A stretch of 64,000 nucleotides of DNA from Agrypnia vestita (GCA_016648135.1 JADDOH010009995.1:1-64000); one strand, 5' to 3'. Positions 11,505-21,720 are shown, counted from the stretch's first letter. A program made the numbers and translations. The notes: a model not told the origin generated them from the letters alone.

Positions 11505-12122
11505 TAGGGATGCATCGATACAAGCTTTTGCCGATACGATACCGATACCGATATTCATAAAAAAGTATGGACAATGTCGATACCGATACCATTGCGGACA
11601 GTGAAGATTTTAAAAGGTATAAAAAGTTGTGGGTTTAGATTAGAAACAGACGAAATTACTTGTATAATATTTATTTAGAATGTTTATTTTAGAATGAAAT
11701 TTTTAAATTGTAATTAGTTTATTTATATGAGTTTATTATATAAGTAGTTTGTTGGTGTAGTGGTCGTGACGCTCGCCCAGTGATCTGGTAATTGGTGGTT
11801 CGAGCCCCATTCCAGGACACCAGCAATTTAGTCCTATTTTCATAGCATAGGCATTTGGCTTAGTTTGAGAATAGTAAGAGTATTGATGCGACATATATTC
11901 CGTGTTCTGAATGAAATTATGAAACGCGGAGATTCCCCGAGCGTAGATAAATTGTGCCGCGTTTAAACATGAACGAATTAAGCGCGAAGATGGCGCGTTT
12001 GCACATGGATTATCTATATGAAATTCAAAATGTATCGGTGCATCGGCGAATTAATATCGGCGATTCCGATATATCGGAAAACCCACGATATCGCCGATAT
12101 ATTGGTATCGGATGCATCCCTA
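11505..12122. mobile_element. hAT-like non-autonomous element with nested SINE
   Basis: The ends are inverted repeats (TAGGGATGCATCGATAC and GTATCGGATGCATCCCTA), with further CCGATATCGG-type repeats just inside. The flanking octamers GTTCTAAC (11497-11504) and ATTATAAC (12123-12130) agree at 6 of 8 bases, consistent with a decayed 8-bp duplication of the hAT type. The element has no transposase and carries a SINE at 11744-11908, so the SINE inserted later. Confidence 0.7.
11744..11908 (+). repeat. tRNA-derived SINE, copy 3 (nested)
   Basis: The head contains A box and B box motifs (GGTTCGAGCCCC at about 11799). It is followed by the family body (TAGTCCTATTTTCATAGCAT, TTTGGCTTAGTTTGAGAATA) and the end motif ATTCCGTGTTC. 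It lies inside the hAT-like element at 11505-12122. Confidence 0.8.
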
Positions 12123-12212
12123 ATTATAACTAACACTAACTAATCGTTGTAATACGCATTACTTGTTTAAAATGTTGTAGTACCTCCGTATCTTGCCACA
12201 ATATATTTTTGT

Positions 12213-12482
12213 TTGGCAGAGTGCAGAGATAAATTACAGCTACGGTGGCTGGGACGTGTCTTGCGGATGCCGGCAGATATACTGCCAAAGCGGATATTCC
12301 AGGCAAGACCAGAAGAACGTCCTAGGAGGAGGTGGCGGAAGCAGTTGGAGGTCTGCTGGGAAGCGAAGTTGCGACTAAATTGGGCTGACGTGGAGAGCGA
12401 AGCTCAAGACAGGAAAAGTTGGAACCTCCTATGCGGTGCAAGGACCCCGACCCAATAGGATAAGGGGTAGAAGAAGAAGAGT
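12213..12482 (+). pseudogene. RTE-like LINE C-terminal fragment with AAG tail
   Basis: An 81-codon frame at 12213-12458 reads from DKLQLRWLGRVLRMP through an RPEERPRRRWRKQL block to DRKSWNLLCGARTPTQ. This is the usual C-terminal end of an RTE-type endonuclease/reverse-transcriptase polyprotein (LGR/HVLRM, then RPR-RW, then a DR..W..). A GAAGAAGAAGAAG tail follows about 12 bases after the stop. The endonuclease and reverse-transcriptase domains are absent. Confidence 0.8.
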
Positions 12483-13060
12483 GCACAGTATATACTGTGT
12501 ATATACTTTTAATGACTTTTTGACATATACAACGATTAGTAAAAAAAGTAATAAATAACAAATAAAAACACTTTTAATAAAAATAAGAATAAAATAATCT
12601 AAATAATATAAATGTTTTTTGTGGAAAGATTAATAATGTTCATGTTATACAACAATGAAAATACGATATTTCACTATTATAACCATTTAGCACACCAATT
12701 AGTTAAAAACTATGATGTTTACTAGGCCAAACTGAAATATCGCACCCTGAGTGCAAGACATTTCCAAAATACGCATTCTGAGATGATACAATATAAAGTT
12801 TTTAATTCTCGTAATTCAAATAGAAATATAAACATTAAAAAAGATCCAAATGACCAAAAAATATTATTATTTTCTAATTTTCTTGGAAAAATCTTATATA
12901 AGGTGGCTCATCGGGTACGCCGAATTTATTCGTTTTAAAATTAATTGAAGTGTGTAGAATATCAATACTATTTTATTGTTTATAGTATAGTTTGGCGTAG
13001 TTTTTTTGATGATACAGGTTACGATCTAAGAACGTTTTTTATGATGAAAAAATTAACCGA
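12483..13060. other. AT-rich DNA, no gene seen
   Basis: AT-rich non-coding DNA follows the LINE tail. No repeat boundary, coding trace or RNA gene was recognised. Confidence 0.5.
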
Positions 13061-13543
13061 CCGTACATGTGGGTTGGTTGAGTTGGTTCTAAGGGTGTTT
13101 CATGACCGCCGGGCGCCGGCCGCGATACGATTTTGATTGGTCGGAACTGACTTCCGACGTATTCTGCGCAAACCGCTAGCCAGGATTTAAACTTTTGAAA
13201 ATCCGCCCAATGACAGTTGGAAAGCGTGTGTGCCGGTGTTCTTTTTTTTTTTGAGAACTGACATTCCATTTTTCGTGTGGTATCCGAATCTATTATTTCA
13301 CATCAGCCTTTCGGAAGAGACAGATCGATCTGTTCCGGATTCGACGAAGCCAGGAGAATTGGAGATTGAATCCGCACTCGACATACCAGTAAAAAGCTGT
13401 TAGTACAATTTTTCAGCCGTGGACGTGTATCTCGGGTGTCAGAATATCAATCATTATCGGCGGAGATTGGGAAGGAAAAAAATTCCTTCCTAATTCCTGA
13501 CCCGCGTGCGATGGTGGAGATTCCGTCCGTCATCGTACAAAAG
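13061..13543 (+). promoter_or_regulatory. Candidate promoter and first exon
   Basis: This is one of the few GC-rich patches (CCGGGCGCCGGCCGCG near 13109). It contains an inverted CCAAT box (GATTGGTC, 13134-13141). Downstream, an ATG at 13511 in strong context (purine at -3, G at +4) opens 11 codons, MVEIPSVIVQK, ending exactly at AAAAG|GTAATA, a good 5' splice site (exon end 13543). No second exon was found in the window. A retroelement LTR or 5' UTR is the main alternative. Confidence 0.3.
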
Positions 13544-13679
13544 GTAATACAAATTATTAACATTTCTCTGATCTTTTGTACAGACAGATAATATAGATAT
13601 TTAGCGTCAGTTTGGTGCACTTAAGTTATTATTTACAATATTGTGGATTGCATCATATTCGCGTAACTAGGTCCAATCG

Positions 13680-13870
13680 ACATTAATTAATAATAATTAT
13701 CCCTCTGTGAACAAAATCTAGTAATTGGTTTTTATTATTTTATTTATTATATTTTATTTTTAAAAACATTGTTAAAAATATAATGTAAGATGTTAACTAT
13801 CCAGGTAATAACGTCGCTGTATTTATATAAATGTCGTATATAATTTGAATGAATTAAAAGATTGCGTATT
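13680..13870. repeat. Foldback-family end and AT-rich DNA
   Basis: TAATTATCCCTCTGTGAACA followed by AAATCTAGTAATT at about 13690-13722 is the outer end motif of the foldback family in minus orientation. The rest is AT-rich and featureless. Confidence 0.45.
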
Positions 13871-14115
13871 TTCCCCATTGTGGGGTCTTACCACTATGCA
13901 AATTCATCCCTATCTCGATTTCGTGGGGTAGTTTTGCACCCCGTACGCGTATGCAAATAGCGCGTCTCCCATAGAAAAAAGGCGGACACCCCAAAGAAAA
14001 GACGAGGACACAATAAAGAATGGGGTATTTGTCTAAGAGCGAGTAAATAAAAAAATAAAATTAACGGTATTTGCCTAAGGCTTAGTATGCAAATTGCAAA
14101 AAAAAATACAGAGTG
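13871..14115. repeat. Short repeat-like segment with ATGCAAAT octamers
   Basis: Three perfect ATGCAAAT octamers lie at 13896-13903, 13951-13958 and 14087-14094. Paired motifs CCCCATTGTGGGGT and TGTGGGG/GCACCCC suggest small stem-loops. Two related words (GGTATTTGTCTAAG and GGTATTTGCCTAAG) occur about 35 bp apart. It may be a MITE. The octamers could bind POU-domain factors, but that is inference. Confidence 0.35.
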
Positions 14116-14555
14116 GATTCACTCTACTTTTTAGTGTTTGAAACCTTTCTAGCATGTCTGATCAAACCTTTAATTTAAGATGTAGTAAATGTTCCCAGTT
14201 TTGTATCTACAAGGCAGATATTTATTTAAGGACGTTGCTTTATTCTAGTTAAGGTCTTCTTGAGGTCACGAGTCCAGCTGATGTGATTGTTCGTTAGTGA
14301 CTTTGGTGTTTGCTGATTTCATGATACATCTTCAAAAATTTATAGGTTTTATTATTGAAATATTATTATCATTGTCATTTTTATTCGCTGCTTACTATTT
14401 CCAAGGAGTTTGATGATCATGTCTGTCCAGCCTGGGACATACAAATTTAATAATCATAAAATGGCAACACCGGTTATTCAATAAAACTCTGAATTTGATA
14501 TAAGGAAGTTTCGTTCAAGTATAGTATAGTTCAACTGGACTAGATGATACTAAAA
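14116..14555. other. No gene seen
   Basis: Unremarkable AT-rich DNA. No coding trace or repeat end could be recognised before the MITE that begins near 14560. Confidence 0.45.
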
Positions 14556-14559
14556 GTTA

Positions 14560-14965
14560 TTTAAAAAAAAGTAACCCATAAAAATCAAGTTTTAATTATA
14601 CTCCCTTTCTCATTTACTAGTGGAAACTGGTTTGGCGCTTAACCTACGCGTTGGGCTTCGGTCGAGCGACGCTACGAAAGGGAGTAATAAAATTTTTCCA
14701 AAAATCCAAAATTATACTATAAGTTCCGTGTCTACCAGACGACCAGTTTTCATACAACTTGACATACAAGTTGTATGAAAAAACCATTAAAAATTTGAAA
14801 AATCCAAAAATTGATTAATTTTTTTTAATGAAAACTTGACAGATCTTCTTGATCGTCGCCACGAGTCTGCTTGCAAAGTTTCAGCTCGATTGGATCACGG
14901 GAAAAGGGTTAAAAATCGATCCAAAGTTTTTTCGTCAAGCAAGCAGACGCCACGAGTTAATATAA
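14560..14965. repeat. MITE family 'ACTCCCTTTC', copy 1
   Basis: It starts with TTATACTCCCTTTCTCATTT and contains GAAAGGGAGTAATAAAA. A small internal palindrome CATACAACTT..AAGTTGTATG lies at 14750-14778. The 3' part holds CGCCACGAGTCTGCTTGCAA, TCGATTGGATCACGGGAAAA and a segment ending ACGCCACGAGTTAA. The same parts recur at 15180, 40105, 51835 and 60280. It is non-coding and its transposon superfamily is unknown. Confidence 0.7.
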
Positions 14966-15049
14966 AGGAAGTAAGAACATATTTAAGATAAATGAACAAT
15001 ATAAAATGCAACATTATAAAACAAAATAAAATGAACAATAGAAATGAAC

Positions 15050-15330
15050 ATTGATGCTGATGTTCTTGCAGTTACCTTATCATCGTTCAAAAACTCACTC
15101 ATACACAACATCCATTTTCTAAACCATAACCTGAGCCTATAGATCCATCAATTATTTACATATTCTTATATGTTTGCACTACAACGAAAATTTGATAGAT
15201 CTTCTTGACCGTCACCACGAGTCTGCTTGCAAAGTTTCAGCTCGATTGGATCACGGGAAAAGGGTTAAAAATCGATCCAAAGTTTTTTCGTCAAGCAAGC
15301 AGACGCCACGAGTTAATACAAAGGGAGTAA
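15050..15330. repeat. Two repeat fragments: one shared with 46205, one MITE 3' end
   Basis: The segment 15055-15165 (CGTTCAAAAACTCACTCATA and TCCATTTTCTAAAC) matches 46205-46320. The segment 15180-15330 is a second copy of the 3' half of the 'ACTCCCTTTC' MITE, nearly identical to 14830-14965 and ending AAAGGGAGTAAAA. Confidence 0.65.
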
Positions 15331-15403
15331 AAAAGGAATATACTTAAAGGAAGACAGAAATGCCGCCGGGAGATGAAAAACAATAAGTTTTTAAAAATTT
15401 TTA

Positions 15404-15613
15404 TTATGTTACAGAGTCCATGACAACAGCGACACAAATGTCGTTAATACTTTCTCCAAACGACACACGAGAGACTGCAGAAATTAATACTGCACCTTGA
15501 ATTCTTAATGAATTGTCTTGTGGGAAAGGATGAACGTGGAAGCGCCGAACGGGTGGGTTAATCCTAGCAGGTCGTAAAAATGAAACATGGCCAATTTCTC
15601 GATTAACGGATTT
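15404..15613 (-). CDS. Unidentified open segment, possible terminal exon
   Basis: On the minus strand 69 codons run without a stop from 15613 to a TAA at 15404-15406. The peptide includes HVSFLRPARINPPVRRFHVH and SAVSRVSFGESINDICVAVV, and ends MDSVT. It lacks low-complexity bias and has no initiating ATG near its upstream limit, so it could be an exon joined at its left side or a remnant of a mobile or viral gene. No acceptor with a good pyrimidine tract was seen upstream. I do not recognise the family. The fragment is not repeated elsewhere in the window. Confidence 0.35.
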   Translation of the reverse strand, partial: KSVNREIGHVSFLRPARINPPVRRFHVHPFPQDNSLRIQGAVLISAVSRVSFGESINDICVAVVMDSVT

Positions 15614-16019
15614 CTATTTGAATCAATGAATAATTACAAAATTAAGTATCCAATAAATATTTGCGTTACGTCGGGCCGGTCCCGTCTTTGATAACAATAA
15701 ATTTATTCGCAGTCAAACTGGTTTTGAATTGCGTGCATTGCACTTTTTTAAAAACCTAAATAGGAAGAAGTATACCAGGGGCGAGCGCTTCATATTAGAA
15801 ATTATATTTATTTACTAGTTCTTTAACGATTTTCATAAATACATTATTATAAATATAATATGACAAAGCAATCAATTTTAACAATAGCAATACACTCAAC
15901 ATTCAAACACCCTATATCACATCCCCCCTCTTGTCCATATTAGCCCCGTACCGCAAACCTACCCCTTCCCACCACTCCACTCCCACACCAGACCCGACAA
16001 GTGGTCATTAGGCTTAAGA
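15614..16019. other. No gene seen
   Basis: Mixed AT-rich DNA. A CT-rich patch (ATCCCCCCTCTTGTCC and CCCCTTCCCACC) lies at 15918-15990, just beyond the tail of the RTE LINE. Nothing coding was found. Confidence 0.4.
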
Positions 16020-16691
16020 TTTCTTCTTCTTCTTTTGGTGTCATGTCAGGTCCCCCCAACGTTGACTATCACCCGAGAGAAAGCGTCCCTGTCCTGGGCA
16101 GCACGAAACAGCTCTCCAACACTTCTTATGCCCGTCCAGTCGCGTATATTGCGGAGCCAGGAAATTTGTCTCCTTCCAACACCTCTACGACCCTCTATCT
16201 TGCCCATAAGAATCAGGTGGAGCAATTCATATTTTTCTCCTCTGAGCACATGACCCAAATACGATACCTTTCGGATTTTGATATTTGTCAGCAACTCTAT
16301 AATTCACTCTAGCTCTTTGAAGAACTCTTGTGTTGCTGACCATATCCGTCCAGGGTATCCGGAGCATTCTCCGATGTATCCACATTTCGAACGCCTCCAG
16401 CCGGTTCATGCTACTCACTTTGAGGGTCCACGATTCCACTCCGTACAGCAGGACTGACCATATATAACATTTGACCAGTCGCTGTCGAAGTTTCAGGTTA
16501 AGATTGTCATCGCAGAATATCTGTCTCATTTTGCTAAAAGCAGCTCGCGATGCTTCAATTCTGCATTTGACTTCGGTTTCTGGGTCGAGGTCTTCCGCTA
16601 GGATACTTCCAAGGTATTTAAACTTTGTCACTCTCTCTATACCAGCCCCATTCAATGTGAGGCGTGCTCGCGTGTGATCTTGCCTACACAA
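16020..16691 (-). pseudogene. RTE-type LINE polyprotein, C-terminal part
   Basis: The minus strand reads from GIERVTKFKYLGSILAEDLD through EASRAAFSKMRQIFCDDN, LLYGVESWTLKVSSMNRLEA and HRRMLRIPWTDMVSNTRVLQ, then after a frameshift near 16260-16290 through RKVSYLGHVLRGEKYELL to a terminal VNVGGT and an AAG-rich tail at 16020-16036. This is the region just after the reverse-transcriptase domain of RTE-clade retrotransposons. The endonuclease and catalytic YxDD parts are missing (5' truncation), with at least one frameshift. It is the best preserved LINE fragment here. Confidence 0.9.
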
Positions 16692-16915
16692 TGAACTTTA
16701 TTTTAGTTTAGTTTATTTAGTTTAGTTTATTATTGAAGATGACGCAGTAAGCGTCGAAAACTTTATAATTTTTTTTTTATAACTAAAGTGTTATAGTGAG
16801 AAGAAAACAACGTTGTTATTTTTAATTTCTTAAAAATATATTGTAATGAACTTCCACAAAGTTTGTCACGATAATTTCGAAACATTATAAGACAAATATT
16901 TTAAGCGAGTTCTGA
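16692..16915. other. No gene seen
   Basis: A TTTAGTTTATTTAGTTTAG-type low-complexity run at about 16700-16732 borders the truncated LINE. The remainder is AT-rich and featureless. Confidence 0.45.
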
Positions 16916-17420
16916 TAATATAATTACTAGATTTTGTCCACAGAGAGATATTCATTAATTAAGAAAAATTACAGAAACCTCACAGAGATGAAGCTATTCA
17001 TATCAGAAAAATTTTCATCCACATGATATCATTTTTTTTTAAAGTTGTATATACGTACGTTAGATTATCCGTGTTCTTCCAAATACTTGAATATTTTAAA
17101 AATATAGAGGTATCATTACCAGCGGTGAAATGTATGTATGTATACTATGTCACGAGAAGGACGATAGATGTCTCTGGCATAGTTCCTTTAAATATTTGCA
17201 AGAATGCAGATAATAGAACATAAATAAAACTTTTTAAAAATTTGACATCGTGTGGATTACGGTGGAATTGATAAACATTGCACTTTATAAAGTGATCACT
17301 TAAGACAGCTCATACAGGTCATAAGCCCTGTGTGGCCACCCAATAAAGACTTCCTTCTATACATGGTTCTCATAAAAATAGCTTCGTCTCTATGACTTCT
17401 ATAATTTATCTTAATTATTT
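16916..17420. repeat. Foldback-family copy with both end types
   Basis: The left end at about 16921-17010 carries ACTAGATTTTGTCCACAGAG, TTAATTAAG and CTCACAGAGATGAAGC. The right end at about 17264-17420 carries GGTGGAATTGATAAACATTG, GTGATCACTTAAG, GCTTCGTCTCTATGAC and TTAATT. The two ends are inverted relative to each other, as in the intact foldback at 4331-5090, but the middle is different and longer. Confidence 0.65.
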
Positions 17421-17576
17421 TAAAAGTTGGTAGAAAATAGTTTATTTCAAACACATTCGTATCTATTAATTTATTTATGTCAAAATATTTAATTAAACCC
17501 GAAATTCCTTGAAGAGACTTTTGGAAGTGCTTCAAGAGCCATGTCACATGCGATTGAAACCACTTTATGTCACAAC

Positions 17577-18320
17577 CAGGGTTTGAAAAATTCCGATTTT
17601 TATACAAAAAATTAGATTTTTTTGGTATATATCCGATATATATCAAAAATTGGATATATATTCAAACTTTTTTTATTCTTTTTTACACACGTCGATTGAT
17701 ACAAACTCGAAATAATTAGTACATGAATTATTATTTATTAAATAAATGAATTGCATACTGAAAAATGCTAATATATGCAATTATTATATATAAGTTATAA
17801 AAGTTGCTCTTTCTGATGTAGTGGAATGGGTGTTTGTTTCTTTGTGTGAAATAGAAAACGGATTATATCATCCCTTTAGAGGTAAAACTCACTAAGCGAC
17901 ATTGGAGTAGTTTTGAGATGATGAGGCTTAAGCATCAACATGTGATACAAAAATTATTGAAAATGTTAAAATTATGAGTTTTACCACTAAATAATTGTAA
18001 ATAGACATGGAATATTCACTTACTGATATTTAGCTGGAATAAAGATGGAAAAAATACGAATGTTTGTATTCATAACTCATTTTGGTCAATATTGCAGTTA
18101 GTGAGTTTTGCCTCTAAACAAATTAAACTAAAAAACAACAGTAACACTTTTTAAAATACAAGCGCCATCTAGTAGCGATCGCAGATATTTAAAAAAACCT
18201 GTAGCATTTTTTAAAATACAACTAGGGCCATCTATTAACGACCGCAGAAAGTTTTTTTTGGATATATATCGAAAATACAAATCAAGCCATAAATATCGTG
18301 ATATATATCTTCGAACCCTG
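17577..18320. mobile_element. hAT MITE with perfect 8-bp target duplication
   Basis: The element begins CAGGGTTTGAA and ends TTCGAACCCTG. It is flanked on both sides by GTCACAAC (17569-17576 and 18321-18328), a perfect 8-bp duplication diagnostic of hAT transposition. Both ends contain TATATATCGATAT-like subterminal words. Near the right end a unit of about 60 bp (TTTTAAAATACAA, GCCATCTA, CGACCGCAG) is repeated about twice. The 744-bp element has no transposase frame, so it is non-autonomous. Confidence 0.85.
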
Positions 18321-18328
18321 GTCACAAC

Positions 18329-18811
18329 TGAGATGAAAAACGAAAGAAAAAATCATTTTATTTGTGCCAAGTGCACGCCCCTGCCACTTACCTACCTGCC
18401 CAATAAATTATACACACGACCGGCCACGAGAGACAAGAAAAATGTTTCAATGTCTTAATTAATTATTATAAAATTTTATGCATCTTACCAATTAACGAAA
18501 ATATTAATTAGTAGATATTATACTTTTCACTGATATCTCGACTCTGTCTAACTGCATTATAAAAGTAAAATCGTGCGTGCAGCCGGTGCATTTTAATTGG
18601 TGCAGAAAATTGTAATCATATTTTGAATATTTTATTAAATACATGAAACAAATATAAAGTTTTATTTAAAAAAATTCTCACCAGAGACGTAACGGAAAAA
18701 TTTATTTAAAAAATTGATAGAAAAAAATTATGACAATATTATACAAGAGGAAGAGACAAATGAGACTGCCATTCAAGAGAACTCCAAATCTCTAAAAAAA
18801 CTATTATGTTA
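18329..18811. other. No gene seen
   Basis: A short moderate-GC patch just right of the hAT MITE (GTGCCAAGTGCACGCCCCTG) gives way to AT-rich DNA. No frame above background was recognised. Confidence 0.4.
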
Positions 18812-19040
18812 CTAGCTGTAACCCGTCAAAAATGATAAATTTTAAACCCTGGCAATTGTGCTGGGCGGGAAATGAAAAGGTTCACGTCTTTGCTAAGGCT
18901 CCAGTGTATATTTATATTATCTTTTTGTCGGTCGATGGAGAGGCGACGGTAGCAACATGCAGCAAGCGGCCGGTTCGGGTTTCAGACAGACAGACGGACG
19001 GACAGACGGACAAAAAACGAAATTATTATGTTTGATGTGC
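18812..19040 (-). mobile_element. Helitron 3' part (family 2), minus strand
   Basis: On the minus strand the element ends GGGTTACAGCTAG, with T on the far side (A at 18811 on plus). This is the same 3' terminus as at 8020 and 49324. The hairpin stem before it is partly decayed. Its other end runs into a CAGACAGACGGACGGACAG simple repeat at 18989-19015, also present at 50045-50070 in the larger copy. Confidence 0.65.
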
Positions 19041-19719
19041 AATGAAGATTTTTAATGGAGTAAATAATTACCAATTGTGTTGTGTAAATTTTATAAAAAA
19101 CATAAATTTAAAAAAAATTATAATCACAAATATGTACTGATTATAAGGTGTAAAAAAAGCTAGTCCAAATCTCATTACAGTTAGATTCATGACTAAATTA
19201 CGAGTACAGTGGTTTGTTATATATAATAAGAAAAGTATAAGAAATATAAATGTCTGCAGAAAACTAAAAGTAAGAAAATAAAATTTTCGATGTATCTCGC
19301 CTTAATGTGACTCGAATGTTAAATAATTAATATATAATATTTTTACAGAATAAATTGTATCTAAATTTTTTTAAAAATAAACGGTAAATACCTACACTTC
19401 GTTTTTCAAAATAACTCATACGATTTTATAAAAAAATAAAAAAACCTAAGGGAACCGAGAGAAAACTGAAAGTGAAAGCACAGAAGTCACTCTCGAATGA
19501 AAGCTCTAAGTGGGACAGATTGTTCACCCCATGAATGAGGTCGGAGTTAAGTGTGATTAAAACAAAGTATTCATTATTTTGTTTACAAAATGGTGCCACA
19601 AAGTGAATTTAAAAAAAAAGAAGAATTTGACATTTGTCTCCACCGCCACGATCCCGCGGCAGTATTTTATGACAGGATACACCATAGACATACTATAAAT
19701 ACACTAGTCACTAAAAAAC
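19041..19719. other. No gene seen
   Basis: AT-rich DNA up to about 19440, then a purine-rich stretch (GAGAGAAAACTGAAAGTGAA) without a usable reading frame. No repeat end was identified. Confidence 0.45.
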
Positions 19720-20137
19720 AAATCTGAGACATCTAGAGTCTGCCGTCTCCTATTACGTACTAAATGTATTAGCCAGAAAGATATAGAAATTACTTTCATA
19801 ACCACATAAAGAAAGGAGTGCTGAGATGGTTTGGTCATGTGGAACGTATAAACGAGGAAAGGATGGTTAAGAAAATATGAGGCGAGCGTTGAAGGCAACA
19901 GGAATAGAGGGCGTTCGCGAAAGACCTGGCATGACCAGATACAACAAGTGTTTGAGGATGGCCCCGTTAAAAGCCGCAACAATCGTAGAACTTGTATGAG
20001 AAGATGTATGAATGTGGCCGAAGCAAAAGTGATGTGCCAGGATAGAAGAGTGTGGCGTTCAATCCTTTCTGCCTACCCCTAACTAACTAACTAACCATTA
20101 ACCGTTAGTTAGTTAGTTAGTTAGTTAGGTAGTTACA
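19720..20137 (+). pseudogene. LINE C-terminal fragment with TTAG tail (RTE-like)
   Basis: The frames give KKGVLRWFGHVERINEERMV, then RNRGRSRKTWHDQIQQVFED, GPVKSRNNRRTCMRRCMNVA and QDRRVWRSILSAYP. This is the full C-terminal module of this LINE family and the longest of five copies. The 3' tail is unusual: (CTAA)4 is followed by CCATTAACC and then (TTAG)6, so the tail itself is an inverted repeat. Single-base frameshifts are present. Confidence 0.8.
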
Positions 20138-20416
20138 ATAAAACATAATTTTGGAGAACGAATGCGTATGAAATTGTAGCTTATCGCAGTGTTTACTTTT
20201 TGCCTTAACAATTCAAAAAATCAAATTTTAAATATGTCTGTTTGTTGTGTTAATCATTGTAATGCTTCATGACATGATAAAGAAGAGGCTATAACCTTTC
20301 ATAGGTGAGTTTTGTTTCAATAATTTGTAGAGATATTCAAACCAACTTCAGAGTACGGAGATTTCTGTATTTTCTACGTTGATAGTCTATGATGTTTTCT
20401 CTTTCTTTCTTATAGC
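20138..20416. other. No gene seen
   Basis: AT-rich DNA between the LINE tail and the 150-bp tandem array. Its right part (TTTCTACGTTGATAGTCTATG) does not belong to the repeated unit. Confidence 0.4.
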
Positions 20417-20867
20417 GAAGCCAACCAACTCCCGCAATGTGCGTCTATGTTCACTGTAATTCGTGTTATAGTTCTGTGTAGCAGACATTTTGGTTTGCAA
20501 CTTGTCTATATTTATAGTACGTCTATGGGATACACATTGATTATTTTAAAATATGCACAAAGATTGTGAAGCTAACCAACTCCCGCAATGTGCATCTATG
20601 TTCACTGTAATTCATGTTATAGTTACGTGCAGCAGACAGTTTGTTTGCAACTAGTCTATATTTATAGTACGTCTATGGGATACACATTGATTATTTTAAA
20701 ATATGCACAAGGATTGTGAAGCTAACCAATTCCCGCAATGTACGTCTATGTTCACTGTAATTCGTGTTATAGTTCTGTGCAGCAGACATTTTGTTTGCAA
20801 CTAGTCTATATTTATAGTACGTCTATGGGATACACATTGATTATTTTAAAATATGCACAAAGATTGT
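20417..20867 (+). repeat. Three-copy tandem repeat, unit about 150 bp
   Basis: Units start at 20417, 20568 and 20718, each with GAAGC(C/T)AACCAA(C/T)TCCCGC, and measure 151, 150 and 150 bp. They differ by a handful of substitutions. The unit contains TATTTATAGTACGTCTATGG and no open frame. It is probably a local duplication rather than a dispersed satellite, since no other copies occur in the window. Confidence 0.9.
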
Positions 20868-21349
20868 GAGAAACCTCGTGTGTAAACACACCGAACACAT
20901 AATTAATAACCACCCAGGGTTTTTTTCCAACAAAAGCGGGATTTGCATGCATCATCTCTGCGCATCCGCATAGTCTGGCGGGATTTCTAGTATGCAAATC
21001 GCATTGTGCGCGGGGTTCGGGCAACCCTTGGCGAACAAAAAAAAATGATAATAAAAAACAAACGCATTAAGAATGTAAATTTCCTGGTCCATTATCTTAA
21101 ACTGGATTCCGCGTGGAGCCGCCTCGAAAAAATTGGCTGTGTCAAAAAGCGTCAGTTAAAAATGCCGGTTAAAAAAATCGGTCTGTGTGAACTCCCGTTA
21201 GACGTTAACCCTTCCCTCGCCGCGCGATGACACAGGTCTATCGGGCCAATTGAACCTGTAACATTTTCTTAAGCACCTACGATGTGTAATTTATATTTTA
21301 GCAAATCCAAATCAAAATGCTTGAATATTGAAATCTTACAAATATAATT
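20868..21349. other. Non-repetitive segment with moderate GC
   Basis: This segment follows the tandem array and includes CGCGGGGTTCGGGCAACCC at about 21009-21027 and CCCTCGCCGCGCGATGACAC near 21213. A plus-strand frame of 74 codons (21006-21230) is lysine-rich and shows no recognised domain. It could be a conserved non-coding or exon remnant, which I cannot decide. Confidence 0.3.
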
Positions 21350-21720
21350 CAACACCTGTCACTAACTACCAGATAGCGTAATTAATGACGAGGTAAGGCG
21401 CCGGTCAGATAAGAATGCCAAAACTAACAAATAAACCAATAATTTGTGCAATTTCCAGGTATGTAAATGTGTTAAAAATAAAATCAAATATTTTTGCATT
21501 TTACACCATGGTCGCCTTATGAGCTTTAGCTTCTTTATCTGGCGCGCGCTCTGCCTTTAAAATAATAATTAGGTACAAAAGGCAAAAAGGAGATAATTCT
21601 CTATGTAACAATGTCCGTCACTAACCCTACCAGATGGCGCAAATAATGATGAGATATAAAATAAGAATGAGGTATAAAAAGCCAAAAAATGCATAATTAT
21701 TTATATAAAATGGCGTTGGA
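21350..21720. repeat. Two related repeat fragments
   Basis: The words CACTAAC(CC)TACCAGAT(A/G)G CG and AATGA(C/T)GAG occur twice (about 21358-21420 and 21613-21680). AATTCTCTATGTAACAATGT near 21594 and AATGCATAAT near 21688 recur in the tandem duplication at 31140 and 31587. They are decayed copies of one dispersed non-coding repeat. Confidence 0.5.

Noticed and set aside
16001..16312. 103-codon plus-strand frame
   Set aside because: It is the antisense shadow of the RTE LINE on the minus strand, whose peptide motifs are unmistakable.
17296..17646. 116-codon minus-strand frame
   Set aside because: It crosses the boundary of the hAT MITE at 17577 and a foldback-family end, so it joins unrelated repeat DNA and has no recognised domain.
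20100..20137. TTAG repeats as telomere-like DNA
   Set aside because: Insect telomeres are TTAGG. Here the unit is TTAG and sits at the 3' end of LINE fragments in several places.
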